In this document: positions 10,133-21,600 of the stretch, piece by piece | Layout: each line of letters starts with the position of its first letter | Position numbering within the stretch: position 1 is the stretch's first letter | Assembly (NCBI GenBank): GCA_030562195.1 | Contig: JAUJPP010000007.1 | Coordinates: forward strand, 1,488,001 to 1,552,000 | DNA from: Nipponacmea schrenckii | Lineage: Eukaryota > Mollusca > Gastropoda > Lottiidae | Direction: 5' to 3' | Length of the DNA stretch: 64,000 nt | The notes under the pieces: model-generated | Database searches by the model: none | Seen by the model: only the letters and a program-made list of their open reading frames with translations | What the model was told of the DNA's origin: nothing | Translations under genes and position numbers: made by a program

Positions 10133-11018
10133 CCCCATAAGTTGACTCACCTAACGTTAACTCATTCAAGAATAGACAGGATAAGCTTTGAAAAAACAAA
10201 GAACTAATGTTCGATTACAAAGCGCCAATTAACTTGCAAACCGGAATCTCACACTTTTAAATAGACGAAGACGACCTGGTCAAAGAGGTGTAAACCTGTA
10301 CCAGAATTATCCTAAGGTATATAGGTACCCAACTTTGTTTTAGAATTTTCGGCCGATCGACCATTAAGAAAAAAAGGTCTGGTACTATCGGGACCAAAAC
10401 AATCCTGAGTCTAATGGTGCTTTCACATTGATTTAATCGGGATCGTCATATATATTGAGTTTTATTTTGGTAAGAACAGTTGTGGTCTGCTCTTGTCTTA
10501 TACATATGTGTCACACTTTGTTGTAAGGCCACATTCTTATGCGATCGAAATGAATGGTATGCATGTATAAGTTGATGAAATCTTGGTCAACTTTGATTTA
10601 GTATCAACCTGTTGAATGAGTTAATTATTGCCCTTCAAAAGAAAAAAAAACTTGCAAAATTTGGCTCAGAGGCACTATAAAATACAGTGTTTATCAGCTT
10701 CCTGTGGCTGCCTTCATCTTGTTATATATACGTCAACACTTCGTGCGCAGAACGACAGGGGAAATGTAGTCATTGGACGTGTGAATCTGCAGGTATACTT
10801 ACAAAAATGCAGCTGATCAGGTTCTCTCAGGACCAATAAATAACTGAATTGTAAATAAACTAGTGTCCAGAAGAAACGATACCAACATTTTTTGAAAATT
10901 GTTTTTTAGTAAGTGAATTTTTAAGAATGAAAACATACTTATTCGTATTGCACATCTCAAACGCAGCATAATCGATCAAAGATACCGGGAACAATTGATC
11001 ACTTCGCTCTCTAGCATG
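10133..11018. other. Non-coding; decayed mollusc-repeat fragment
   Basis: Between about 10530 and 10640 the sequence matches a degraded unit of the mollusc repeat (GGTATGCATGTATAAG, TCTTGGTCAA, TTATTGCCCTT). The remainder shows no domain-bearing frame. Confidence 0.45.
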
Positions 11019-11090
11019 TGAGATGATTTAATGTCATGTAGAAAGTGGTGTTGCAACAATATTTTCGTTTTGGGATAACACTTTCTTGCC
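11019..11090 (+). repeat. Solitary foldback/SINE-tail arm
   Basis: This stretch (TGAGATGAT, then GAAAGTGGTGTTGCAA, then GGATAACACTTTCTTG) matches the arm of the foldback at 34232-34486. No inverted partner is seen nearby, so it is a solo or truncated arm. Confidence 0.6.
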
Positions 11091-11194
11091 AGTCCGACTT
11101 TGGACACCGGCGGGACTCGACACCGGCCATGACCCGCATGTTCACCGGAAAAGAATCCCTTCATGCACTTATGAGGCCACCTCGACAGGAAAAT

Positions 11195-11337
11195 CCGATA
11201 TCGCTCTGTGCCTCTGGTCAACACCCAGGACGAACGATGTCTCCTCGAGGAATGGCAACCCATCACTCCCGACGTCATCAGTCCGTAGGCGTGTCCTGAC
11301 ATGTATTGATGCTTACAGCGGACATAACCGCTACTGA
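11195..11337 (+). pseudogene. Tc1/mariner-like transposase C-terminal remnant
   Basis: One frame encodes LLEEWQPITPDVIS, matching the Tc1-type segment in which LxEEW is followed by IP and an Ile/Val-rich helix. After a frame change the sequence continues RRRVLTCIDAYSGHNRY and a stop at 11335-11337, matching the usual C-terminus of Tc1 transposases (RRR, a Cys/Val-Ile-Asp segment, GGHTxY). The region is richer in GC than its surroundings. The catalytic DDE portion is missing or unrecognisable upstream, so it is dead. The frame break lies near 11275. Confidence 0.65.
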
Positions 11338-12035
11338 CTTGACTTGAGATGTGTGGTGTGACATCTCCCATTGTTTCTGTGTTTAATGCTCTAAGGAAAT
11401 GTTCATCCCACCTAGACCCACCTATCTTTAAAGACTTGTCATATTGATTGTACAGATTTAATTTAAATTAAATTTTTTTGTAAAGATGTTGTTAAACAAA
11501 TATCCTGAACCTCTACATTGTTTAGTTATTCTTTAATGTTAAGTGGTAAGCGTATAACTCTTTTGGCTAGTTTGGGTGATTATGGGGCTTTTTACACATT
11601 TCCCTTTTATCCTTTAAATCGTCCTTGTTTAAAAATCTATTTTAATGAATTTCAAGTTTCCAAGTGAAAATTAGACCTATTGTTCCTTTTGATATGCAGC
11701 AAATAGTAAAACCTCAAACCGATTTCAATTTCAACCAACTTATAATTTATCGGTTTGGTATTTCCAATAGGTATTGAATTATTTTCCTGTTTGAAACAAA
11801 TACATACAATGGTGAACAATATTTCACAATTTACATGTCTTTCCGTAATACGAGACCTTGATTAATTTACATTTTTAGAAACATGGACTTCCATTCTATA
11901 TACAATATAATCTATAATGATTATCACAAACTCAAATTCCCAAGCCAATAACAACAAAGGATACGGGGTGGAAATGAATATTTATGATAAGTAATGTATA
12001 TTTGTATAACTGAAATATGACTATTGTTCAAGTGG
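11338..12035. other. No gene recognised
   Basis: AT-rich, non-repetitive sequence without supported exons. Confidence 0.5.
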
Positions 12036-12135
12036 TGGAACCAATATTTATCAGTACATCATTAGAATCAGAAAAACAGAATGATATTATTCTGTTTTTC
12101 TGATTCTAATGATGTACTGATAAATATTGGTTCCA
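12036..12135. repeat. 100-bp near-perfect palindrome
   Basis: Each base at position p pairs with 24171-p for 49 of 50 pairs; the only mismatch is 12083/12088 next to the centre. It starts TGGAACCAATATT and ends AATATTGGTTCCA. Outside it, GAAATATGACTAT (about 12011-12023) reappears inverted as ATAGTCATATTTC (about 12192-12204), so a larger imperfect hairpin encloses it. A further 19-bp palindrome, ATTGATATATTATATCAAT, follows at about 12136-12154. It could be a foldback transposon end, a double-strand-break repair product, or an assembly or sequencing fold-back. Confidence 0.9.
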
Positions 12136-12204
12136 ATTGATATATTATATCAATGATTTTAATAGTTATTATATATCTATAGAGAATGTTATAGTCATAT
12201 TTCT

Positions 12205-13095
12205 GACCGCTATCAAAACATTCCTGTTTTTACTATTATTATGATTTGAATTGAATGGCCATCCTATTTTAGACTGCAATTCTGCCGATTGATATCACAT
12301 CAACAAAATGAGCACTAGATATGCCACGTTTGATAGCCTCGAGGGAACAGAGGCGTTGGAATGATCCAACCCGGGTCACACGTCGACGTCGCCAGAAGAT
12401 TGTGGTGCGCACGCAAGAGCGGACGAAACAAGCAACCAAACCAATTAAGATCCTTACAACCTGGCACTACACCTGAGGTTACGTACCGTAACAGCGATTC
12501 AATAAATGGAAGTTTGTCGAATCCAATTTTTATTATTCATTTTGAATTAATTGTATGAAAAACTCCGGTTAGTCCATGTAACTAGGTACCAAACATTCAT
12601 TCTAATAAAAACTAGATAACATTTAATATTCTTTTCTTTTTGGATATGTTTCGTCTGAATTGTAATAGAAACAACAATGGCGACAAAAATGATCAGAAAT
12701 AGAAAATTGTTATTTTGATTCGTCTGCCAAACATCGGGCGTTATTTGTTTCAATACGTTATATTCACGTTTAACAATCGGTTTCTTAATAAAATTCAATA
12801 TAGTTATTCATCTTGAATTGAGAAAACGTAATTAACAATCAAGTTTATAACCTCGTGGGTATTATTAAAAATATCATCCTTCAGAAGAATACCAATTTTT
12901 CAATATTTCATGATCATTGCGTGTTTGTCGAACAAAATTACATTTTTTCTAAAATATTATTTCAGTCGTGTCGTTTCACCATTATTATTTATTTTCTCTT
13001 CCGTTTTCTGCACTTTTGATTATTCACCCCTATTCAACAGCGTTTTGATTTGTAATTTGATATCTTATGCATAAAAATAATAAAAGAAGAGGTTC
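12205..13095. other. Non-coding, one short Arg-rich frame
   Basis: A 51-codon frame from ATG at 12318 is rich in Arg, Lys and Gln and more GC-rich than its surroundings. It has no recognisable domain, and I do not call it a gene. The rest is AT-rich and featureless. Confidence 0.4.
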
Positions 13096-13880
13096 TATTT
13101 ATATTAAAAGCCTCTCAATACTCATATAGCCCATTTTTAACCACTCAATACTAACATATATTTACCATCAACAATCAATAGTAATAGAGCTGTACCAACA
13201 ACAGCTAATACTAACATATATTTACCATCAACAACACAATATTAATAAAGCTTAAATATAGATCCACCTTTAATATCTCAATACTAATTTAAAATAATTT
13301 ACCATCAACAACACAAAACTAATTTAGCTTCACCACCAATAACTCAATACTAATATAGTTCCAGCTTTAACAACTCAATACTAATATAACTTTACTATAA
13401 GAACCTCAATACCAATATAGCGCAACCTTTAACATCTCAATACTAATAAAGCTTAACCTTCAATAACTCAATACTAATATAGTTTAACCTTCAATAACTC
13501 AATACTAATATAGTTCCAGCTTTAACAACTCAATACTAATATAACTTTACTATAAGCACCTCAATACCAATAAAGCACAACTTTTAACATCTCAATACTA
13601 ATATAACTTTACCATCAACAACTCAATACTATAATAGTACCACCCTTAAAAAACTCAATGCTTATATAACTTTACTAAAAGCACCTTAATACCAATATAG
13701 CTCCACCTTTAACATCTCAATACTAATATAACCTTACCATCAACAACTCAATACTATAATAGTGCCACCCTTAAAAAACTCAATGCTAATATAGTGCCAC
13801 CCTTAAAAAAACTCAATGCTAATATAGTGCCACCCTTAAAAAAACTCAATGCTAATATAGTGCCAACCTTAAACAAAGCA
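13096..13880 (+). repeat. Minisatellite, CTCAATACTAATATAG core
   Basis: About twenty imperfect units of roughly 30-37 bp share CTCAATACTAATATAG followed by a variable pyrimidine/purine stretch such as CTTTACCATCAACAA. Some blocks form higher-order duplicates: the unit with GTGCCACCCTTAAAAAA occurs three times near 13760-13860. No coding potential. Confidence 0.85.
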
Positions 13881-15523
13881 TAGCTTTGCCAAGACGGCGT
13901 CTTTTTCGTTTAATACGAATCGGCAACCGTAATGGAAAATAACTGTATTAAGTGTAGTTAAATTTACTCTAATCAGCTTTTGTGTAATACCCAATTACAG
14001 TACAACACCTCGCTAACCAGAATTCGAATTTCTCAAATTTAATAGTAAAAACATGAAATGTTTTTCAATTTATTGCTCTTGAATGAAGGAAGGACATTTA
14101 ATGATAAGGATCAAAACAACATATTCCACTCTCCCATTCGTAAATCACAATGTTGAATTAATAAGATCTATTGCTGTATATTTACTCCCATGGGTAAATC
14201 ATCATGCTAGCCTCTGTATTATATATCACTTAGTCTATTGTTTATTTTACAATTTAACATGAGTAGAACATGTTGAGATGTGAACTAGTCGTGATGTAGA
14301 GTAGCAGGAAGAGAGAGACTCAGACAATTGATTGATGATAGGTATCTTATCTTACCTTAATAATAATCTCTAGTTCTTGCTAGTGTTTCTATGTGAAAGG
14401 CTGTGTCTAATTTGAACAACTAGCAAAGGATTGTAACGTATGGTTACAAAGAATTGGATGGAATTTTGAGGAACGTATTTAAGATCTGTTTAGTTTTTAT
14501 AATGGAACTAAATAATTATAAATCATTGTTAACAAGGAACATAGAACACTGAATTTCTTCAGTTTTTGTTGGATTTTAATTTGAAAACTCTCCCCTGTGA
14601 CGTCAGTATTATTGAAACTATGGTAAGCATGATATTAGTTCCTATATTAATTTCACTGTTAGTCTTAAACACAATGAAACATAAAATAAAAGATAAAATT
14701 TAGAAAATGAATTTAACTTTGGCTGAAAACATTCAAAAACAGTAATTTACGAAATAACTTTACTGTAAATAGTCAATAAATTGGAGAATGCACATAAACA
14801 ATCACCAACAATAACATTACCTAATAACTCTTCCCACTGATTTTCCAGGCAGTCTAGTGCAAACAGTTATAGCATTCTATATTCTCTTTGTATCTGCAAT
14901 AACACGTATTTTATAGATTTCAAGATGGAAAAAAACAAAAAACAGTAATTATATTTCTTAAATAATATGTTGAAATACATCGCAAGGAAAAAAGGAAACA
15001 TAAATATCAGTTCAATGGGGGAAATATGAATTTCATTAATAACTTTGATTGTTCACAAAGCAGAAAAGCTTCCGGTTACTGTGGACATTTGGCTCAATTC
15101 CTATCATATTGAAATTGTGTATATCTCTACATTTGTCCAAAAATATATTTACTTTAGCGTTGAAATTACGAAACGGTGTCAGTCAAACAAAAGCTTTTCG
15201 TATCATTCCAAGAATCAAAGTCAAAAAGCCCACCTACCCTTTTACAACTAAATACTCAAATTGATATATAATTATTATTACCCTTTGTGTTAAAACAGCT
15301 ATGATTTAATATTTACCATTTGCTATGCTCCATTACTACACACAGTAGTAGTTGTTAAATAGATTATTGATTTAATTGTGAAAATAAGTTGTACTATTTA
15401 AACTACCTGTATATTTCTATAACCTATCATTGACTTGTATCAATATGTTAATGTATATTTTAATTGATACATAATTATATCATCTAAACAATGACTATTT
15501 TGTATTTAGGATTTAGTCGAAGA
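13881..15523 (+). other. Upstream region of the channel gene
   Basis: No coding exon is supported. A consensus CRE palindrome TGACGTCA lies at 14598-14605, followed by a good donor (ATG|GTAAGC at 14623). A possible acceptor (TATTTAG near 15509) precedes the first coding exon. A non-coding 5' exon ending near 14622 is therefore possible but unproven. Confidence 0.35.
14598..14605. promoter_or_regulatory. CRE-like palindrome upstream of the channel gene
   Basis: TGACGTCA is the consensus binding site of CREB/ATF factors. It lies about 0.9 kb upstream of the first coding exon. Function is inference only; an 8-mer can occur by chance. Confidence 0.3.
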
Positions 15524-15600
15524 ATGAAGATGGCTTTAGTACCCTTTTTAGTAAATCTAACCTTAGTAACACTTGGAGACATTACTCTGGCACAAAGGAG
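15524..15600 (+). CDS. Channel exon 1: start and signal peptide
   Basis: Begins [15 protein letters not shown], a short hydrophobic leader, and ends in phase 2 before the donor GTAAGAG at 15601. A second Met two codons on (15530) could also be used. Polar residues LAQRR at the end mark the probable cleavage region and mature N-terminus. Confidence 0.85.
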
Positions 15601-18600
15601 GTAAGAGCCACCATTTCTTATCTGAACTAATCGTTCGTGTTTTGCTGCCTATGACTGTAAAAGAATATTCCTTACACTAATATTACCTTAGGTTGACCTA
15701 AAAATTAAAATTTTTAATTTGGCCAAACCAAGTATGTTCATCAGTGGACCTGGTGTCAAACTTATGACGGAATTCCTCTATAATCCACTAAATCTACCAG
15801 AAAACAAGTATTATGCAGTAAACGAAGTGGTTTTGAAACACGCTTAGAGGCGTTTTTCAATAATTACTACGTGTAATGGGTATATCATGTTATTCAGAGA
15901 GATTATATTAGTGATGGAATCTGATAAATCAAACAGATGAACATAATACTATTTAAAAGTTTGAAACTTCAAATTCAATGTGTAAGAAAAGAGATTATGT
16001 GCCAGCAATACAAATAACAATACTTTTGTTGATATTGTAGAACAATTCATGGTTATTCCAATAGAGGTTTAATAAACTACACAAATTTGCTTTTTAAAGT
16101 CGCCACATACTCAAACCTAAATTAAGCTCATAAAGTTGAAATATATTATACAAATGTTAAATCGACATGTCATGGAAATATTATGTTATATGAAAATGCA
16201 ATTTATTGGAATAACCAAGAATTGTTATATATATAGATGTAAAATTGAGTCATCGAAATGTTATATTCATGAAAAGACCTATTATAAGTTTTCGCTTGGG
16301 GATTTTATGTCATTTCTGTATGTAGTGAATCACTTATATTTATATATGACAACGGTACATAGGTCTCTGTTCAACATCTGTTACATTTATATTTGTCATT
16401 TAATTTTAAGTCAAGGCCAGGTTCAGATACATTGTACTATTTACGTGTTAAAAATTTTAAATTTACAAATATTTGTAATTTTTATGTGTTTAACACTTTA
16501 AAACCAACATGTCATTGTGTACAACCATGTCCCGGATTATCAGCTCTAAAATTGATTGCAGGCGAGTTACTGACACTATGTATTAGGCAATGTCACTGAC
16601 ACTATCTGCATAGGAAACAATTACAACTGCAACTCAAATGCAAACGATTTGAAGTACGATATACAAAAATAAATGATATAATGTGCACTGCAAAACAGTA
16701 CCATCACCAGTACAGAATATTAATGTTAATGTTAAATGATAACACACCACAGTGTAAAATAACACGATCCAAATACACAGATTTCAATGCCAAACATTTC
16801 GACCTAAATTGCAATGACTAACATTACACAAAAATTAAATGACTAAAATTACACCTAAATTACAATGACTAACATTACACATAAATTACAATGACTAACA
16901 TTACACCTAAATAACAATGAATAACATTACACATAAATTACAATGACTAACATTACACCTAAATAACAATGACTAACATTACACCTAAATTACAATGCAA
17001 ACATTTAGATATAAAGTACAAGTGAAAATTATTATCGTATAGACATAGTGGTAAAGCTAGACACAAACCCACAAGCAAAAGCAATTAAAAGTGCTAATGG
17101 AGTAGTTTAGAAATATAGAATTTTATGATAATTGATGAAGTATATTTACACTGGGGAATATAATAATCTGATTACACGGGCTGATTGGAAGTCCATCTAT
17201 ATTTTGTTTAATAAAGAATCTATGTCCTTCATATATTATTGATAAATGTAGGAAATCAGGACTTTTGCATTTAATTTTGTACAATGAAGCTAGAAAAAAA
17301 ATACTTCATTTTCCTTTGTACTTCTATTCATTTCACCTCGTAATTAATAAAACTATCATTTGTTTGTATCAACAGATTAATTTTTATTTATGTGAATCGA
17401 TAGCTTAAAAAACATGTGCTTGATATACAGGTTATAAATCCTTTACAGTAAACGGAGAGAAGCACCTGAGATTAAATGACTAAACACAGTTTGCATGAAT
17501 GATTTTCCCCCGATTTTTGTGTTAAATCTGAGAACTAGAACCTAACAAAATTAAACTAAATTTCTCAGATCTTAACAATGGAAACCAGAAATAAATTCTC
17601 TTCTATCACAATTACACACCAGTATCAGTATAACAATTTTCTTGTGATCTTCCGGTTCAGAAAATGTTAAATATTGGATATTGGACTAATGCGGTTCTAT
17701 AAGACTGTTTGAGGTCCGATATAATAATGCTGTAGGTTTGATATATTATTTGATTACATATACTCAGGCTTGATGTTAGTTTTATTAGATGCTGTAGGTT
17801 AGACATCAGAATCTTCTTGGTTTGCTATGAAGATTTTTCTAGGTTAGATATCAGACTACTGTAGGTAAGATATTATGAAGGCTGCTATAGGTAAGATATG
17901 AAGACTGTTGTAGATGAGATAAGGAAGACTGTTGTAGGTTATTGAGGCATGTAAATGGTTGTAGGTTTGATATGTTTGGTTATCCATAGGCTTAATATGT
18001 GTTAGCAGACACTGTAAATAAGGAATTGTTAGCTATCCCACACTTCCTTAATTTATCAATAGACTGGTTTTGCATGACACGTTTTGATTGGTTGAAATAC
18101 TACCTTTAGAACGCACATTTGGTAGAAAACTTCTGAGTTGAATATACCTGAAAACTAAAAAAGATAAGAAACAATTGCAATAATCTTAATGAGAAAGAGA
18201 GCTTTACAGATCTATTCTAAAATTTATGATTTCAAAGAAAAACTGATGTCTACTTACGGTACTTTCTTCTTCTTGGTACGTATGGTGTCCATAGTGTTGC
18301 AGACGTTTAGTGTTGTATTTCTCTCTCGAATCTCGTAGAATAGAGACACACAGATCAAAAAGTAACTGTAGATTTATTTAATCCAATAATGAATGCACAA
18401 AAAACAACAATAATCAAAAAATAAGCACAAGGTATAATACACAAATCATGCATACAGTAAGTAAGCACTTTAATTAGCTACTATTTATATCAAAACCTAT
18501 ATTTCTAGGACAATAAAGAAGCCACTTAAACAATCCAGAAGTAATACATTGTTGCACACGGTTTTAACAGGTCATAATGCATCATAATATAAGTTGAGGA

Positions 18601-21600
18601 ACCTTTAGTAAAAAATCATCACTTTTGGTTTGCGCTTTCGCTGTGATCGTCTTGGGATATCGGGTCCATCCATACTGGTTTCTTGGACCTAGGTTGGTAT
18701 GGCTGAGATTCACCTTGAGGCATGAATTGTATTTCCGCTGAAATTTCTGTCACAAACTCAGAATCAGTGTTTGGTTCCTCTCCAGGTTCGATGTCCTTCT
18801 CAGTTGCGTATCGGGGTAGCAGCTGTTCCCAGTGTCTTTTCCAAACTGAACCATGAAGTACGACCTTAACATTGAAACAGCTGGTACCAAGAGCTTTCTT
18901 TATAATACCACGAACCCATCGAGGATGTTTGTCACGGTGAGGTCCAAAATACAGCGCATATACTGTTTTCTCGCCTTAAATACTGTGGATTCTTGGCGTT
19001 TCTCAGATTTTAATGCCTCCTTGGTCTGTTTGCGAGGGCAGTAGGGTATCTATTCGTGTCCGTATCTGTCTGGTACTGCATCAGAAAAACTGAAGTGCTC
19101 TTTTGGTGGTTGAGATGACTTTCTCATTGCTTGCTTGAATGTTTGTACCAAGCGTTTAGCTGCTCCGTTTGTAGCTGGATGATAAGGTGCTCCGGACAAT
19201 ACGTAATACGTAATACCCCGTTCTTTGCACCACCAACTCTGAAATTCTTCTGAAGTAAAGGTAGTCGCATTATCAGTCACCAGCGTATGTCGATATCCGA
19301 AAAGAGCGAAATCTAGGGTTGCTCTAGATGATGTAGATCTAGTAGGATGAATGCAAGGATACTTTGAATAGGCATCTGTAATCACCAACCAATCTTTACC
19401 CAAGAAGTTTATAGCATGATCCACGTGTAATCTTCTCCAAGGCTTTTCTGGAAGCATCCACGGGTGTATCGAAGGCTTTGGTGGTTTATTTTGGTGCTAG
19501 ACACATGAATCACAACGGCGACTTGTCATTTCAATAGCAGCATCGATGCCAAGCCAGTAGACTGTAGTTCTTGCTAATTGTTTCATCCGTTCCAAGCAAA
19601 AGTGTCCTAAATCAAGAAATTCAGGGATCCTAGGTTGCAAGCTTTCTGGAATTCCAATTCTTGCACCGTGTAGAAGGCATCCATGACCATTCTTTGGTTC
19701 AAAATAGAGCCGTCATCAGTAAGTATAGTTTTCAACTGTTAGTTAGTCTTTGGCGTTATGTCCGCTGACAAGCATATCATCTTGGAAAACTGTGACTCCA
19801 CGTAGATCTTGGGTAAGGTTTTCCATGATTTCTTGAAATAACCAGGTGCTGAGTTGATTACAAATGGCAATACCTGTTGAAGTAGTACTCCAAGGTGAGT
19901 GCGGAGGGCTAGCCCCTTTTGGCTAAGGAGTCAACATGATTTGATTGTAGGCATCAGCAAGGCCAATCTTGGTATATACAAATCCACCTCCTAGTTTCTT
20001 CATTAATTCCTCTGAGAGTGGCATTGGATGACAATGATCTTCTAACTGATCATTAACACCAACAGAGTAGTCACCACAAATTCGAAGCTTAGGTTTTAAA
20101 GTACCTGTAGAACTTGTTTTCCTTATTGGTACCACTGGTGTTCAATAACTGTTAAACTGGATTGGCTTCCAGACCTCTATGGCGATACCTTCTTCGTAAC
20201 CTTTCGCTAGGTCATCTCGAAGAGCAAAAGGAACCGCTCGTGCCTTGTGAAAAACCGTCTTTAATAGTGATTGGTACATCCAACTTGGGTATATCATCTG
20301 AAACTTCACCCAGAATTGCTTCAATTAGCTCAGATTTCTTTATTTTCTTCACTGAAGCTTTGATTGCTGTTGTTTCTTCTTGCAAACAGCTTCAAGGTAT
20401 CCTTACTTCTCACAAAAGTGACATTTAGAGTCTTTGTAAGGACAGTCTGGGGCTTTATGACCTTTGCCACATCGGTAGCAAATGCGTGGGTATAGGTTGT
20501 TGATGGCATTTATGTTGATTCATTTTGTTGTTCTGCTTAACTTTGTTCACTGGTTTTGATTTGGAGCATGTACGGTTTCCTTGGCAACCTTTGCTGCATC
20601 TTCGGTCTCGACGGCGACTTAGACTGCCTTGGCAAAATCTAGTTGATCTTCGCGTATTTTGAAGAGTGCCTTAAGAACCGCTTCATTGTTAACAGAACAT
20701 ATGAATCTTTGTCGTAGAGTTTCGTCCTGAGGATTCGTTATAGTTGGGAAATCCATGTAGCTCCGTCTTGACGTATACGAGCTGCCAATTCTTGAATTGT
20801 TTCCCCTGTTTTTCGTTGCATATCACTCCAGAATTTGTATCGTTCGCGCACAATGAAACATTTTGGATCAAACTGTTCTTTCATAAAGTTCTCAAGTTCA
20901 TCCATTTTCAATGTGTGAATGTCTTTAGGTGGGTCCATTTGAGTAGCCAAGGTAGACAGTTGTTTGTAGACTGTCGTAGTTTGGTTTGTCGAAAACACTT
21001 GTGCAGTTCGGCTTTCGGGTACTGCGTTTGCTGCCAGATATTTTAAGAGTTGGTAAAGAGGAAGTTGGCTCACCGTTAGATTTTGAACTAATTTCATTAA
21101 GTGTCCATTTCTTCTCTATGTTGTCTGGCTTGTGTCTCCATTTGCCTCTTTGTTGTCTGGCTTGAATCTCCATTTGCTCTTTTGAACCATTATTTGTTCT
21201 GAGAGAAGTTTAATCAATTCTGTAGATTCTGCCATGTTTAACTTTCTGTCATTAACCACCGTTTTCCAGAAAATGATTTGATAAATCCTAGTAGTAATCC
21301 TTATCTAGGTATCCTATCGGCGACGCCAAATTTCTGTTGCATTTCTTTCTCGAAACTCGTAGAATAGAGACACACAGATCAAAAAGTAACCTTAGATTTT
21401 TTTAATCCAATAATGAATGCACAAAAAACAATAATAATCCAAATATAAGCAAAATATATTAAGCACAAGGTATAATACACAAATCATACATACAGTAAGT
21501 AAGCACTTTAATTGAATCCCCCCTAGGCCTTAGCTACTAGCCTATTTATATCAAAACCTATATTTCTAGAACAATCAAGAAGCCACTTGAACAATCCAGA

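Noticed and set aside
12318..12473. 51-codon Arg-rich frame
   Set aside because: GC-richer than its surroundings, but too short and without homology that I can name.
13096..13880. Regularly spaced repeats that might suggest a CRISPR array
   Set aside because: Units are adjacent imperfect minisatellite copies without unique spacers, in an animal genome with introns.
16136..16501. 121-codon frame in intron 1
   Set aside because: Composition is that of AT-rich noise, with no domain and no splice sites.
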